From Clostridiales bacterium (GTDB taxonomy: Bacteria > Bacillota > Clostridia > TANB77 > CAG-508), in the NCBI GenBank assembly GCA_015056485.1, contig SVGD01000003.1, forward strand, positions 1-64,000: 64,000 bases of DNA. Direction: 5' to 3'. Shown here one piece after another: positions 37,385 to 46,600 of the stretch. Every line of letters starts with the position of its first letter. The stretch's first letter is position 1. The notes below the pieces were generated by a model. That model saw only the letters and a program-made list of their open reading frames with translations. It was not told where the DNA came from and made no database searches. The translations under genes and the position numbers were made by a program.

Positions 37385-38260
37385 TTATTTTACAATATAT
37401 TTCATATTTTCTAATATATCATTTTCATTTGTTATTAATTGTGCTCCTTGTTTGATTAAACTATTTGTTCCGTAAGAATTTATGCTATCAATATTTCCTG
37501 GTACAACATATACTTCTTTCCCCTGTTCTAATGCAAAATCTACTGTAATTAATGTACCACTTTTTTCTTTAGCCTCTATAACTAAAACTCCATCTGATAA
37601 TCCACTTATTATTCTATTTCGTCTAGGGAAGTTTTCTGGTAGTGGTTTTGTACCTACAATATACTCAGAAAGTATAACTCCGCCATTATTTATAATTTGA
37701 TTATAAATATTTTTATTTTCAGCAGGATATATAATATCTAATCCTGATCCCATTACTGCAATTGTTTTTCCTTTTGACTGCATACAACCTAAATGCGCAC
37801 ATGTATCAATACCTCTTGCTAGTCCACTAATAATATTAATATTTTTACTAGATAATTTATATGCAAACTGTTTTGCTACCTTTTCTCCGTAGCTACTTGA
37901 ATATCTACATCCAACTATTGCTATACTAGGCTCATTTAAGATTTCTAAATTTCCTTTAGCAAATAATATTATTGGTGGTGCATATATTTGCCTTAACTTG
38001 TTTGGGTAAAACGAATCATATATTTTTAATATTTTAATATTATTCTTTTTTATATACTCTATATATTTATCTAAATTTTTTCTGTATTCTTCATTAGTGA
38101 GAGCGCATGCTATTTTCGAACTAAATCCTTCCTGTATAAAATCTTCTTTTGAAGTCTCCCATATTTGTTTTGGAGTTTTATATTTTTTTAATAATTTAAT
38201 CCAAGTTATTGGTCCAATTTCTTGAATTCTTGAAAGCCAAATCCAGTATATATCTTCCAT
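37385..38260 (-). CDS. dprA: DNA-processing protein DprA/Smf
   Basis: Binds incoming single-stranded DNA and loads RecA in natural transformation. 291 residues with the Rossmann-like core: IAIVGCRYSSSYGEKVAKQF, ISGLARGIDTCAHLGCMQSK, TIAVMGSGLDIIYPAEN, ENFPRRNRIISGLSDGVLVI and TVDFALEQGKEVYVVPGNID. The C-terminal winged helix of longer DprA proteins is absent; this shorter form is common. No other competence gene is adjacent. Confidence 0.94.
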   Translation of the reverse strand: MEDIYWIWLSRIQEIGPITWIKLLKKYKTPKQIWETSKEDFIQEGFSSKIACALTNEEYRKNLDKYIEYIKKNNIKILKIYDSFYPNKLRQIYAPPIILFAKGNLEILNEPSIAIVGCRYSSSYGEKVAKQFAYKLSSKNINIISGLARGIDTCAHLGCMQSKGKTIAVMGSGLDIIYPAENKNIYNQIINNGGVILSEYIVGTKPLPENFPRRNRIISGLSDGVLVIEAKEKSGTLITVDFALEQGKEVYVVPGNIDSINSYGTNSLIKQGAQLITNENDILENMKYIVK

Positions 38261-38300
38261 AATAAATCCTTTCCTTAGCCCTCAAAAATATAATCCCCCA

Positions 38301-39149
38301 TTATCTATACATTTCTTTTGCAGCCTTTACAATGTTATTCATAAGCATAGCTATTGTCATAGGTCCAACTCCACCTGGCACAGGAGTAATATATCCAGCT
38401 TTATTTACTATGTTCTCAAAATCTACATCTCCACAAAGTTTGCCGTCTTCTCCTCTGTTTATACCAACATCAATAACGACAGCACCTTCTTTAATCATAT
38501 CTGCTGTAACGAATTTTGCTTTTCCAATTGCTGCAACTACTATATCAGCATTTTTTACGATTTCTGGTAAATTTTTTGTTTTGGAATGGCAAACTGTTAC
38601 TGTTGCATTTTTAGACATTAAACATTGCAACATAGGTTTTCCAACTATATTACTTCTTCCTATTACAACTGCATTTTTTCCTTCAATTTCAATATTATAT
38701 TCTTCTAGTATTTTCATAATTCCAAAAGGTGTACAAGAAACAAATGTATTTTGACCTAAGCATAATTTTCCTACATTTGTTGGATGGAATCCATCAACAT
38801 CTTTTTTCTCGTTTATTGTTCTAAAAGCTTTATTAATATCTAAATGTTTTGGTATAGGACTTTGAACTAATATTCCATGTATTTTATCGTCATTATTTAA
38901 TTTTTCAATTAAATCTACTAACTCTTCCATTGTAGTTTCTCCACTTAAAAGGTATTCTTCATATTCAATTCCTACTTCTTCACATGCCTTACTTTTATTT
39001 CTAACATATATTTTAGAACTAGGGTCATCCCCGACCATAATAACTGCTAACTTTGGAAAAATATTTTGTTCCTTTAATTCATCAACTTCTTTTTTTAATG
39101 AAATTCTAATCTTTTTAGCTAATTCTTTTCCATCTATTATACATGCCAT
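38301..39149 (-). CDS. folD: Methylenetetrahydrofolate dehydrogenase/cyclohydrolase FolD
   Basis: Bifunctional one-carbon enzyme interconverting methylene-, methenyl- and formyl-tetrahydrofolate with NADP. 282 residues with PKLAVIMVGDDPSSKIYVRN and KSKACEEVGIEYE, VQSPIPKHLDINKAFRTINE, GIMKILEEYNIEIEGKNAVV, IGRSNIVGKPMLQCLMSKNA and PVPGGVGPMTIAMLMNN. ATG at 39149 follows GAGGTG at a proper distance; a GTG three codons upstream overlaps that site and is rejected. Confidence 0.96.
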   Translation of the reverse strand: MACIIDGKELAKKIRISLKKEVDELKEQNIFPKLAVIMVGDDPSSKIYVRNKSKACEEVGIEYEEYLLSGETTMEELVDLIEKLNNDDKIHGILVQSPIPKHLDINKAFRTINEKKDVDGFHPTNVGKLCLGQNTFVSCTPFGIMKILEEYNIEIEGKNAVVIGRSNIVGKPMLQCLMSKNATVTVCHSKTKNLPEIVKNADIVVAAIGKAKFVTADMIKEGAVVIDVGINRGEDGKLCGDVDFENIVNKAGYITPVPGGVGPMTIAMLMNNIVKAAKEMYR

Positions 39150-39217
39150 AATCAACACCTCGAACTTATTTTATATCATATTGATATATTTGACAAGTCG
39201 TTTCATAAGTTTTTGCG

Positions 39218-39246
39218 TTGACATAAATTGATATGTGTAGTATAAT
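39218..39246 (+). promoter_or_regulatory. Consensus sigma-A promoter of the YhhN gene
   Basis: TTGACA, 17 bases, TATAAT: perfect hexamers and spacing. It implies strong constitutive expression. Confidence 0.9.
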
Positions 39247-39311
39247 TTTTTTGGCAAAATTTTCAGTTATCTTTATCATTAAAAAATTTTATTATGAAAG
39301 GACTTGAAAAA

Positions 39312-39971
39312 ATGGTAATTGAAACAATCAAAAGACGGCTTAAGGAATTTGTAACTCTTACATGGATTCCGCTTATAAGCAATTACACAAAACTTTTTAT
39401 CAGTTTTTGTTTACTTGCTTTCGCCTTTCTTATTCGTATGGAACGTCCGGAATGGCCCAGCACATCATTTTGTCTTGGTGCAATGGCATTGTGTTCCCTT
39501 GGCGACGTATGCTTGAATTTATTGCCCATTGAGAAAAGGCCTCACGCTCTTTTATATACTGGAGCTGGAGCTTTTATGGTTGGACATGCGTTCTACGCTA
39601 TTGCATACATTAAAAATATTATAGCAAATTCGTATGCATATTTTAACCCTGGCACATATATAGCAATTGGATTCATGATTTGCTTTTTGATCGTTGCAGC
39701 TGTTTGCATAAAAGGTAAAAAATTAAGTCCTGTAATGATAGGAGTCTTTGGATTCTATATTTTAGTAATTGGATTTAATTTCGTAACAATTTGTTCCTAC
39801 AGTTATAGTGCAAAATCATGGGCGTGGATAGGTGCTTTATGGTTTTTAGCTTCCGATTTTATCATCGGACTTGAAACTGTTTTCAAACTAAAAAAAGACT
39901 ATCTTCGCAAATGGGTTTGGTTACTTTATCCTGCTGGGCAGCTTGTAATCCTTATCTGTCAAAATTGTTAA
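39312..39971 (+). CDS. YhhN/TMEM86-family membrane protein
   Basis: 219 residues with about seven or eight membrane helices. It has the family-type acidic residues in CLGAMALCSLGDVCLNLLPI and WFLASDFIIGLETVF, plus GAGAFMVGHAFYAIAYI. The family includes lysoplasmalogenases that cleave the vinyl-ether bond of lyso-plasmalogens; some clostridia make plasmalogens, so that is possible. The ATG at 39312 has AAAGGA upstream; the earlier ATG at 39294 has none. It contains a CGG (codon 9) that must be read as sense. Base use is visibly richer in G+C than core genes, and it stands alone with its own promoter and terminator: probably acquired. Confidence 0.75.
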   Translation: MVIETIKRRLKEFVTLTWIPLISNYTKLFISFCLLAFAFLIRMERPEWPSTSFCLGAMALCSLGDVCLNLLPIEKRPHALLYTGAGAFMVGHAFYAIAYIKNIIANSYAYFNPGTYIAIGFMICFLIVAAVCIKGKKLSPVMIGVFGFYILVIGFNFVTICSYSYSAKSWAWIGALWFLASDFIIGLETVFKLKKDYLRKWVWLLYPAGQLVILICQNC

Positions 39972-39980
39972 ATTGCAGAG

Positions 39981-40018
39981 AACCGGTGGGCTTTTGCCCA
40001 CCGGTTTTTCGTTTTATT
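39981..40018 (+). terminator. Terminator of the YhhN gene
   Basis: GC-rich stem AACCGGTGGGC/GCCCACCGGTT followed by TTTCGTTTT. Confidence 0.9.
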
Positions 40019-40024
40019 ATATAG

Positions 40025-40064
40025 GGAAAACCGAGCAAAAGTGTAACAACTCTTCTACTCGGTT
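40025..40064 (-). terminator. Possible terminator of the radical-SAM gene
   Basis: Minus-strand stem AACCGAG/CTCGGTT with a long loop and a weak T stretch. Confidence 0.5.
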
Positions 40065-40078
40065 CTTATTTTGGAAAA

Positions 40079-41377
40079 CTATTCTATTATTTTATACCTC
40101 GTTTGGAATTTAAAATATCCAGGGAAATCTTGATGTTTATTAGATTCTTTTAACTCTTCCATCATTTTAATAACTTTCCTGGACTTCTTATTCTTGAAAA
40201 TTCTTTCATGACTAACAACCACATTTCTTTGAAAAGTATCTCCGATATGTTTTAAGAATATCTTTAAATGATACTCTCTTAATGATTCAGTCATTTGTTC
40301 AAAATTAGCAAGAGGATGTTTAGGCGCGCAAACATAATAATTACAAAGTACGTAGTCCGGCTGTGTAACTGTAATAAGTTCTGCAAGTGCATATACGTCT
40401 GTCATTGTTTCAGTTGGCAAACCTATCATGACTGTAGTTCTCATATGGATTTCAGGGTGAGTTTCTCTTAAGTCATGATATAGAGTTATTGCATCCTCAA
40501 TAGAATGTTTCTTCCCAATAACTTTAAGAAGTCTGTCAGTACCAGCTTCCAAATTCAAAGAAATCGCGTTTAATTTTTTCGATTTACATAATGAATTTTT
40601 AATAGCAGGAGTTATCTCACCAATACATAATCCAATGGGACAATCAAGAGTTTCAACTTCATCATAGCTCTCAATTAAATCTATGAGTTCGTCTAAACAT
40701 TGTTTTCCATAGATATCGATACCGTATTCAGTAAGATTTTCTGCTCGCAGGCTGATATTCCTCATCTTCTCAGGGGCATTATTTTTGAAATAATCCAAAT
40801 TCTGTTTGATAATATCCAAAGGAATACTTTCAAACGGAATATGCATATATGTCCTTCTGCAGAAATTGCATTTTTGCATGCAACCATCAACAGTCCATAT
40901 TGCTAAATGATCTTCTTCATCGTCATATACAAAATATTGCTCTCTAATATCGAATCCGAATTTTTTGCCTAATTTTTCAGTAAAATGGCTCATCCAAAAA
41001 GTGATATTTTTTATAGAACCATTTAACAAATTTTCGGCATTAGCCGCCTTTCCAACGACTATTATTTCAGCTCCGGGTTTTCTGATACTGTCAAGATATT
41101 TAAGCTCCTTTATGACTACATGCGACATATCTTCACATCGAGCATAAGCATGAGAATATAAAATATAATCCGCTTCTTCAATTCGAACTTGCTCCTCCAA
41201 AAGTGGTAACATAGGAATAAATGAAACCATCCGTTCCCTATAGCACTCCTGAATATTGTTAGAATGAATAAAATAAGCATTTATTTTATATTTACTTTCT
41301 TCATAGCTTACATATCTTTTGGTTGGGGATGCTAAAAGGAGTTGCCGTTTCTCCTTTACTCCCATTTTTTCGTAATT
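40079..41377 (-). CDS. MiaB-like radical-SAM protein
   Basis: 432 residues. The cluster-binding CxxxCxxC is DGCMQKCNFCRRTYMH; around it lie RNISLRAENLTEYGIDIYG and AISLNLEAGTDRLLKVIGKK, then VMIGLPTETMTDVYALAELI, all typical of the MiaB/RimO/B12-binding radical-SAM architecture. The N-terminal ~140 residues look like a methylthiotransferase-type domain without its usual three cysteines, so thiomethylation is doubtful. Start: a TTG at 41377 with AAAGGAAG seven bases upstream; an ATG lies four codons later. Two in-frame CGG codons (VKEKRQLL, YRERMVSF) must be read as sense. It is isolated, with its own consensus promoter; probably acquired. Confidence 0.7.
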   Translation of the reverse strand, partial: NYEKMGVKEKRQLLLASPTKRYVSYEESKYKINAYFIHSNNIQECYRERMVSFIPMLPLLEEQVRIEEADYILYSHAYARCEDMSHVVIKELKYLDSIRKPGAEIIVVGKAANAENLLNGSIKNITFWMSHFTEKLGKKFGFDIREQYFVYDDEEDHLAIWTVDGCMQKCNFCRRTYMHIPFESIPLDIIKQNLDYFKNNAPEKMRNISLRAENLTEYGIDIYGKQCLDELIDLIESYDEVETLDCPIGLCIGEITPAIKNSLCKSKKLNAISLNLEAGTDRLLKVIGKKHSIEDAITLYHDLRETHPEIHMRTTVMIGLPTETMTDVYALAELITVTQPDYVLCNYYVCAPKHPLANFEQMTESLREYHLKIFLKHIGDTFQRNVVVSHERIFKNKKSRKVIKMMEELKESNKHQDFPGYFKFQTRYKIIE

Positions 41378-41453
41378 CAATAAAACACTTCCTTTCATAT
41401 ATAGAATAGTTTTCCCTCTACAAATGGCCAACTAGCGCAAATGTACATATAAT

Positions 41454-41482
41454 ATTTTATCACACTTTACATAACGTGTCAA
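41454..41482 (-). promoter_or_regulatory. Promoter of the radical-SAM gene
   Basis: Minus strand TTGACA, 17 bases, TAAAAT. Confidence 0.8.
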
Positions 41483-41510
41483 TTTGTCTTTAAGCACCAA
41501 TGGGGACGTA

Positions 41511-42221
41511 TTATTTTGGTGACTTCAAATAATTATCATAACAATCATTTATCTTTCTTCTACTAATTTTCAAAACTCTTTCCATGCATCTAAGTGAAAT
41601 ATTATGACTATGTAAATAAGATACTAATTTCTCTGTTAAGTCAATATCTTCCATTACATTTGAAATAGTTATTCCTTTTTCTTTTAAAAAATTTCTTACT
41701 ATAATTTCACACTTTTCATCTGAATTTTCATATACCTCAATGAAATTATTTTCTAATTTATTTTCAGTTATATATTGCTTATTTTTAAATGTTTTATAAT
41801 TTGAAAACTTATATTCTTCTGGTCTTTTACATATTTTTGCTTTAACAGGATTATAAAAAATATAACTTATGCAATTATATAAATGTTCTTCATCTCTTAT
41901 AGCTTCACTTTTAAATCTATTTCTAAATACAAACCCTACTCTGTTATTCTTTTTATTATAATACTGTGCAAATCTTGCATTTAATTTATGCATATATGAG
42001 CTCAACTCTTCTATTGAATTAATCTTTAATAATAAATGTGCATGATTACTCATAATGCAATAAGCTATTATTTCTATATGATACTCTTCTTTTAAATCAT
42101 ACATAATATATATGTACTTCTTTATCTCTGTTTCTTCTTTAAATATAAAATTTTTATTTATCCCTTGGGACATAACGTGAAAAAAATTACCTTCTGAACT
42201 TATTCTTGATAAACGCGGCAT
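41511..42221 (-). CDS. REP-type Y1 transposase (TnpA-like HUH nuclease)
   Basis: 236 residues. HUH motif in IIAYCIMSNHAHLLLKI; catalytic tyrosine region LNARFAQYYNKKNNRVGFVF; NRFKSEAIRDEEHLYNCISY and IFYNPVKAKICKRPEEYKFS are typical of the Y1_Tnp group found in many Bacillota. The C-terminal third carries a helix-turn-helix-like segment (ISLRCMERVLKISRRKINDC). The last residues (SPK) and the stop codon are encoded by the terminal repeat itself. ATG follows a perfect AGGAGG. A terminator-like hairpin sits just upstream of the ribosome site and may keep read-through low. Confidence 0.85.
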   Translation of the reverse strand: MPRLSRISSEGNFFHVMSQGINKNFIFKEETEIKKYIYIMYDLKEEYHIEIIAYCIMSNHAHLLLKINSIEELSSYMHKLNARFAQYYNKKNNRVGFVFRNRFKSEAIRDEEHLYNCISYIFYNPVKAKICKRPEEYKFSNYKTFKNKQYITENKLENNFIEVYENSDEKCEIIVRNFLKEKGITISNVMEDIDLTEKLVSYLHSHNISLRCMERVLKISRRKINDCYDNYLKSPK

Positions 42222-42233
42222 AAAAACCTCCTA

Positions 42234-42277
42234 GAAAAAAATAAACTAATAGAATTAAATATATCTATTAGTTTATC
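42234..42277 (-). terminator. Terminator-like hairpin just upstream of the transposase RBS
   Basis: Minus-strand stem AAACTAATAG/CTATTAGTTT followed by ATTTTTTT and then, at once, CTAGGAGG of the transposase. It would stop transcription entering from outside. Confidence 0.6.
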
Positions 42278-42356
42278 ATAGTTATAATAAAAAAATTGTC
42301 GAAATTTATATGATGTAATCACCAAAAAAATACGTCCCCAATGGTGTTTACTAATA

Positions 42357-43556
42357 TTATTTTGCTGTTCTCATTTGTTTTACCATTAAGTCTCCAAATA
42401 CTGCATAGCCTGTTGTTGGGTCTGATACTAGTACATGTGTTACTGCTCCTATGAATTTTCCATTTTGTACTATTGGCGCTCCAGACATTCCTTGTATTAT
42501 TCCTCCTGTTAAGTTTAATAGTTCTTCATCTGTTACTTTTATTATCATACTTTTGTTGTCATTGTTATTGTTTTTATATATTTTGGTAATTTCTATTTCA
42601 TATTTTTTTCTTGCTCCGTCTTCTAAGTTTATTATGACTTCTGCTTTGCCTTCTTTTATTTCATCTCTTAATGCTACTTCGTATTGTTCTTGGTTGTTTA
42701 TGTTTAAAGAAGATAGATTTGTAAGTGTTCCATATATTCCAAATTCTGAATTGTCATTTACTTTTCCTACTTCAAGTCCATTTATTATTGTTCCTTTTAT
42801 TTCTCCTGGTGTACCTTCTTTTCCTTTAACAATTTCTGTAACATTTGTTGTTACTACTGTCCCTTTTGATATTGTAACTAATTCTTCAGTGTCAACATCA
42901 ACTATTCCATGTCCTAATGCTGCAAACATTCCTGTCGATGGTTCATAATAGCTTATTGTTCCAACTCCTGCTGCTCCATCTCTAACCCATAATCCTAATT
43001 TATATTCATTTGAAGATGTTTTTGTGGCAGTCATATTTGTAGTGTGTTCTTTTCCATCCTTTATATAAGTTATTTCTAATTTTTTTCCTTTGCTTTTATC
43101 TACACATTCCGTTAATTCTTCAGTTGTCGTAACATCTATTCCATTTACACAAACTATTAAATCTCCTTCTTCTATTCCTGTGTTTTCATATGGTTTTATA
43201 CCATTTACTTCTGTTAATCCTACAACTAAAACTCCACTGGTATATAGTTTTAATCCTATAGTATTTCCTAATGGAACTACTGTTGTTCTTGGAATAGTAT
43301 CTACTTTAACGTCTTTTACATCAATAGTATTAAACAAACTTAATGTAATTGTTTCATTATTATTTAAATTATTTGAAGTTTTTACTATTTGTTTTTGAAA
43401 ATTATTTTCTTTTACTGTTACTCCATACACTGTTCCTAAATTTAACTCTTCACCTTCAAACAAAACAATTTGACTCGGTATAGAAGTAATGTTTGTTACA
43501 TATACTAATATTATTAACAAACAAAAAATTAGTAAAATTTTTTTTAATAAATTCAT
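42357..43556 (-). CDS. spoIVB: SpoIVB-type sporulation peptidase
   Basis: Serine peptidase secreted from the forespore into the intermembrane space that triggers pro-sigma-K processing. 399 residues: N-terminal membrane anchor (LLKKILLIFCLLIILVYVT), a PDZ domain (~100-185; YENTGIEEGDLIVCVNGIDV), then the S55 peptidase domain with the His region FAALGHGIVDVDTEELV and Ser motif GIIQGMSGAPIVQNGKFIGA, ending PTTGYAVFGDLMVKQM. It shows the organism makes endospores with a sigma-K checkpoint. The 3' end abuts the right end of the transposon at 42350. Confidence 0.94.
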   Translation of the reverse strand: MNLLKKILLIFCLLIILVYVTNITSIPSQIVLFEGEELNLGTVYGVTVKENNFQKQIVKTSNNLNNNETITLSLFNTIDVKDVKVDTIPRTTVVPLGNTIGLKLYTSGVLVVGLTEVNGIKPYENTGIEEGDLIVCVNGIDVTTTEELTECVDKSKGKKLEITYIKDGKEHTTNMTATKTSSNEYKLGLWVRDGAAGVGTISYYEPSTGMFAALGHGIVDVDTEELVTISKGTVVTTNVTEIVKGKEGTPGEIKGTIINGLEVGKVNDNSEFGIYGTLTNLSSLNINNQEQYEVALRDEIKEGKAEVIINLEDGARKKYEIEITKIYKNNNNDNKSMIIKVTDEELLNLTGGIIQGMSGAPIVQNGKFIGAVTHVLVSDPTTGYAVFGDLMVKQMRTAK

Positions 43557-43627
43557 AAATGGTCACCCTAAAAATAGGATAACCATTTTATATTTTTTAA
43601 TTCATTTTGAACTTTTACAAATAAATT

Positions 43628-43665
43628 AAAAAAGTCGATTAGATAATTTGCTAATCGACTTTTTG
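43628..43665 (-). terminator. Terminator of the Tad-like operon
   Basis: Minus-strand stem AAAAAGTCGATTAG/CTAATCGACTTTTTT, directly after the TadG-like stop. Confidence 0.9.
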
Positions 43666-43672
43666 TTAATGA

Positions 43673-46600
43673 TTAATATATTATTGTAATTTCTTCTGAT
43701 GTTCTTAAGTGTGTATATTCATTTATATCTAATTTCCCCTCATTTTCTAATAAATCTTCGTTGATTTTGTTTAATTCATTGACATCTATTTCAGAAAGTT
43801 TATTTGAGCCTATCATTACGTCTGTTATTGGATATTGATGTTTATCTAATGTAAGTATTCCATTTACAGTTTCTTTAGGTGAAGGTACAGCTACAGTTCC
43901 TTGTATGTCTTTAGCTATTTGATCAAAAACTTCTGCAATTTTCTCTTCTTGTTTTTCATAATTGTCAATTGATTCACATCTAAAAGAATATTGTCTTCCT
44001 TCTTTATATCCATAATCATCATTTCCTCTATGTACTTTAGTTGTTCCATCTTTCTCCGTAGCTACACCTCCAGTTGCCATTCGTTGCAATCCATAAAATC
44101 TAGCATTATCGTTATCCTCTGTTGATTCTAATCTTTCAGCTATATTCTCCGTACTTTGGAATATTGAACGTGGCTCATAGAATATTGTATATATTTGACT
44201 TTGAGTTAAATCTTTTGACCCTTCAGGATCACCTGCACTTGCTTTAACACTATCTAAAGTTTTTAAGTCATGTACTTTAGGCATTATTCCAATAACAGAA
44301 TATGTCCATTCACTTTCAAATATAGTACCTTCTAATGCTTCCCAATTAAACTGCCAAACAGCTTCTACATAATCATCACTTGCATTTTCAAAAATTCCAT
44401 TCCACATTTTATTTATTCCAGCAATATCTAAATACAAAAAGTCTGTAAGCAATGAATTACCCCAATAGCTATCTTCATCAACCCATAAACATTCATACCA
44501 TGAACCAATAAGTAATGCTGCGAGATCTTCCCCTGCATCTTTAATCCAATTAATAGCCTCAATCAGAAAATTAACGAATAGATTAACGATTTTATATTTT
44601 GTCTCTATTTCTTCTATATTTTCCTCTCTAGGCCATTGATTTGCAGTCGGACCACCATCACTCATAAAAATAATATAATTTTCATAAAGTTGTCTTGTAT
44701 CATCATCTGAAGCCTTAACAGATTGTTCTAAGCAACCCTCTGCTGCCATTAACGCACCTAAATAATTTGTACTAAAACCTGTGGCCTCTGTAAAACGTCT
44801 TTTTAAAGATCCAGATCCTAAGCCACCTCCGTATGAGTCCAAATCCGTTATCTCACTAGCATTCTGAGCATAAGCAATAACATGAATATTAGCTTCTGCA
44901 ATTCCTGGAATTTCACCTGGATCTTCACAGTCACCATCGCCATTTAAATCAAGACCTTCCTTTAATTTATTAATAAATTGTTTAGAAGCTTCTCTTATTT
45001 CCTTTTTCTCACTATTTCTCAAACTTGTAGACTCGTCTAGCACTAATACTACATTAGCTTTTTTTCCTTCTGTACTACCTGTTGATATTGTTACTTCTTT
45101 TTCTGCTTGTACTTTTGCAGATGCACCATCTATATCGTCAATTCCATCTTCAGATTTAAGTATTACATTATTATATAATGTTCCTATTTTAGTAACTCTT
45201 ACACTAACTTCTAATAAACACGTTGCTCCGGCATCTATCATACCTGTTTTTATTTTTAAAGAATCCGAATTTACATCAACAGATTCAGTTGTACCATTAA
45301 AACTATATCCTATATAGTCTTGTCCTTCTAAAATAGAATCAAATATAATTACTTTTCCTGGGAAAGTTCCTACATTAGAGATTTCTATTTTCCATGTAAT
45401 TGTATCACCGATTGTATAACCACTAGTTGGAGAAACATATTTTTTAACCTTAAACACTGCTTTGTCTTTTGATATTGTTACATCTTGTTTTGCTCTGTAG
45501 CGTTCTCTTGCTAAGGCTGTGTCGTAAGCTATTGTATAGGCCTCATTCATTTTATCATCATCAGTTTCTTCAAGATTTGCTCTGTTTACTAAGCAGTAAT
45601 AACATGCCATTGAGGCTTCTGTTCCATTGTTATGTAAAAAATAATATTTTGTGTTTTCTTCTCCAGTACCTGCATCTTTTGTTATATATTTATTTTCAAC
45701 AAAATCTACACTTTTATATCCTGTGAAACTATACATATTATCAGTTCTTTTTATTGTTTTATTACATTGACATCTATGATAATACTCATCTGAATCTTTA
45801 TTGTTTAAGAAGTAGATTTCATTCGGATCTACATATTCTCTATTATTTGTACTTGTTGCAATTGCATAACTATTATATGTTTTAAAACCTATTGGAATTC
45901 CTTGTAAAAAGCTTACTACTGATACATTTCCTAATATTTGTTCCCACTCTTCACCCGTTAAATTAGGTAATTCACCACTATCTGGATTATAAGTATGTAT
46001 TGCTTGCGCTAAGCTTTTCATTATTTCTTCTTGTATTATTTGATTTTTGTGTAAATAAAATGCTGATGTTTCATCTTTTTCTGGATTACCCGGGTCATTG
46101 TCTTCATCTATTGTAAAAATATCCTCATAAGTAAATCCCATTGTTCCATTTCCACTTATTGAAATGCTATTTACCCATCTTGTAAAAAACCATGATTGCA
46201 CATAATATTTTATAGCTGAACAATCTTCCGTAATCTCTATAGTATTTAACCCATATAAACTTGTATCTTCTATTTTCTCACTTGGTGTTAAGGCTCCATC
46301 ATCATTCCAATCTGCAAACCATTTATTTTTTATTTCATTATCTCCGATTTAATACTTGATAAAAATTTATATATCTATTTAAATCTCCACTTTCTTGACT
46401 TGGTAATGATACCTTTTTATATACGTATTGAGTTACATTTGTTACATAATCAGATAAATAAGTTATTTCATTTTTACTATTCACTGTAAACCATGGATTT
46501 TTATCTGGTACACTTGCTAATGTTTCATCATAATATAATTTTGATTTATCGCCTTGACTATCTTCTATATAAATATATTTAAAAGATTCTGTTTTATATA

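Larger units (their letters stand above)
41491..42350. mobile_element. IS200-like / TnpA-REP element with REP-2 ends
   Basis: A single transposase gene lies between inverted copies of one sequence: TAAGCACCAATGGGGACGTA on the left and its complement TACGTCCCCAATGGTGTTTA on the right, each with an adjacent TCACCA/TGGTGA word. The same words make the perfect palindrome at 19971-20055 (two ends joined back to back) and, in a changed form, that at 11199-11262. This suggests a full element and its non-autonomous derivatives in one window. Confidence 0.8.

Noticed and set aside
46199-46201. Separate start (GTG) for the vWA half of the TadG-like protein
   Set aside because: No ribosome site, no secretion signal, and 48 clean in-frame codons upstream that join the preceding gene after a +1 skip.
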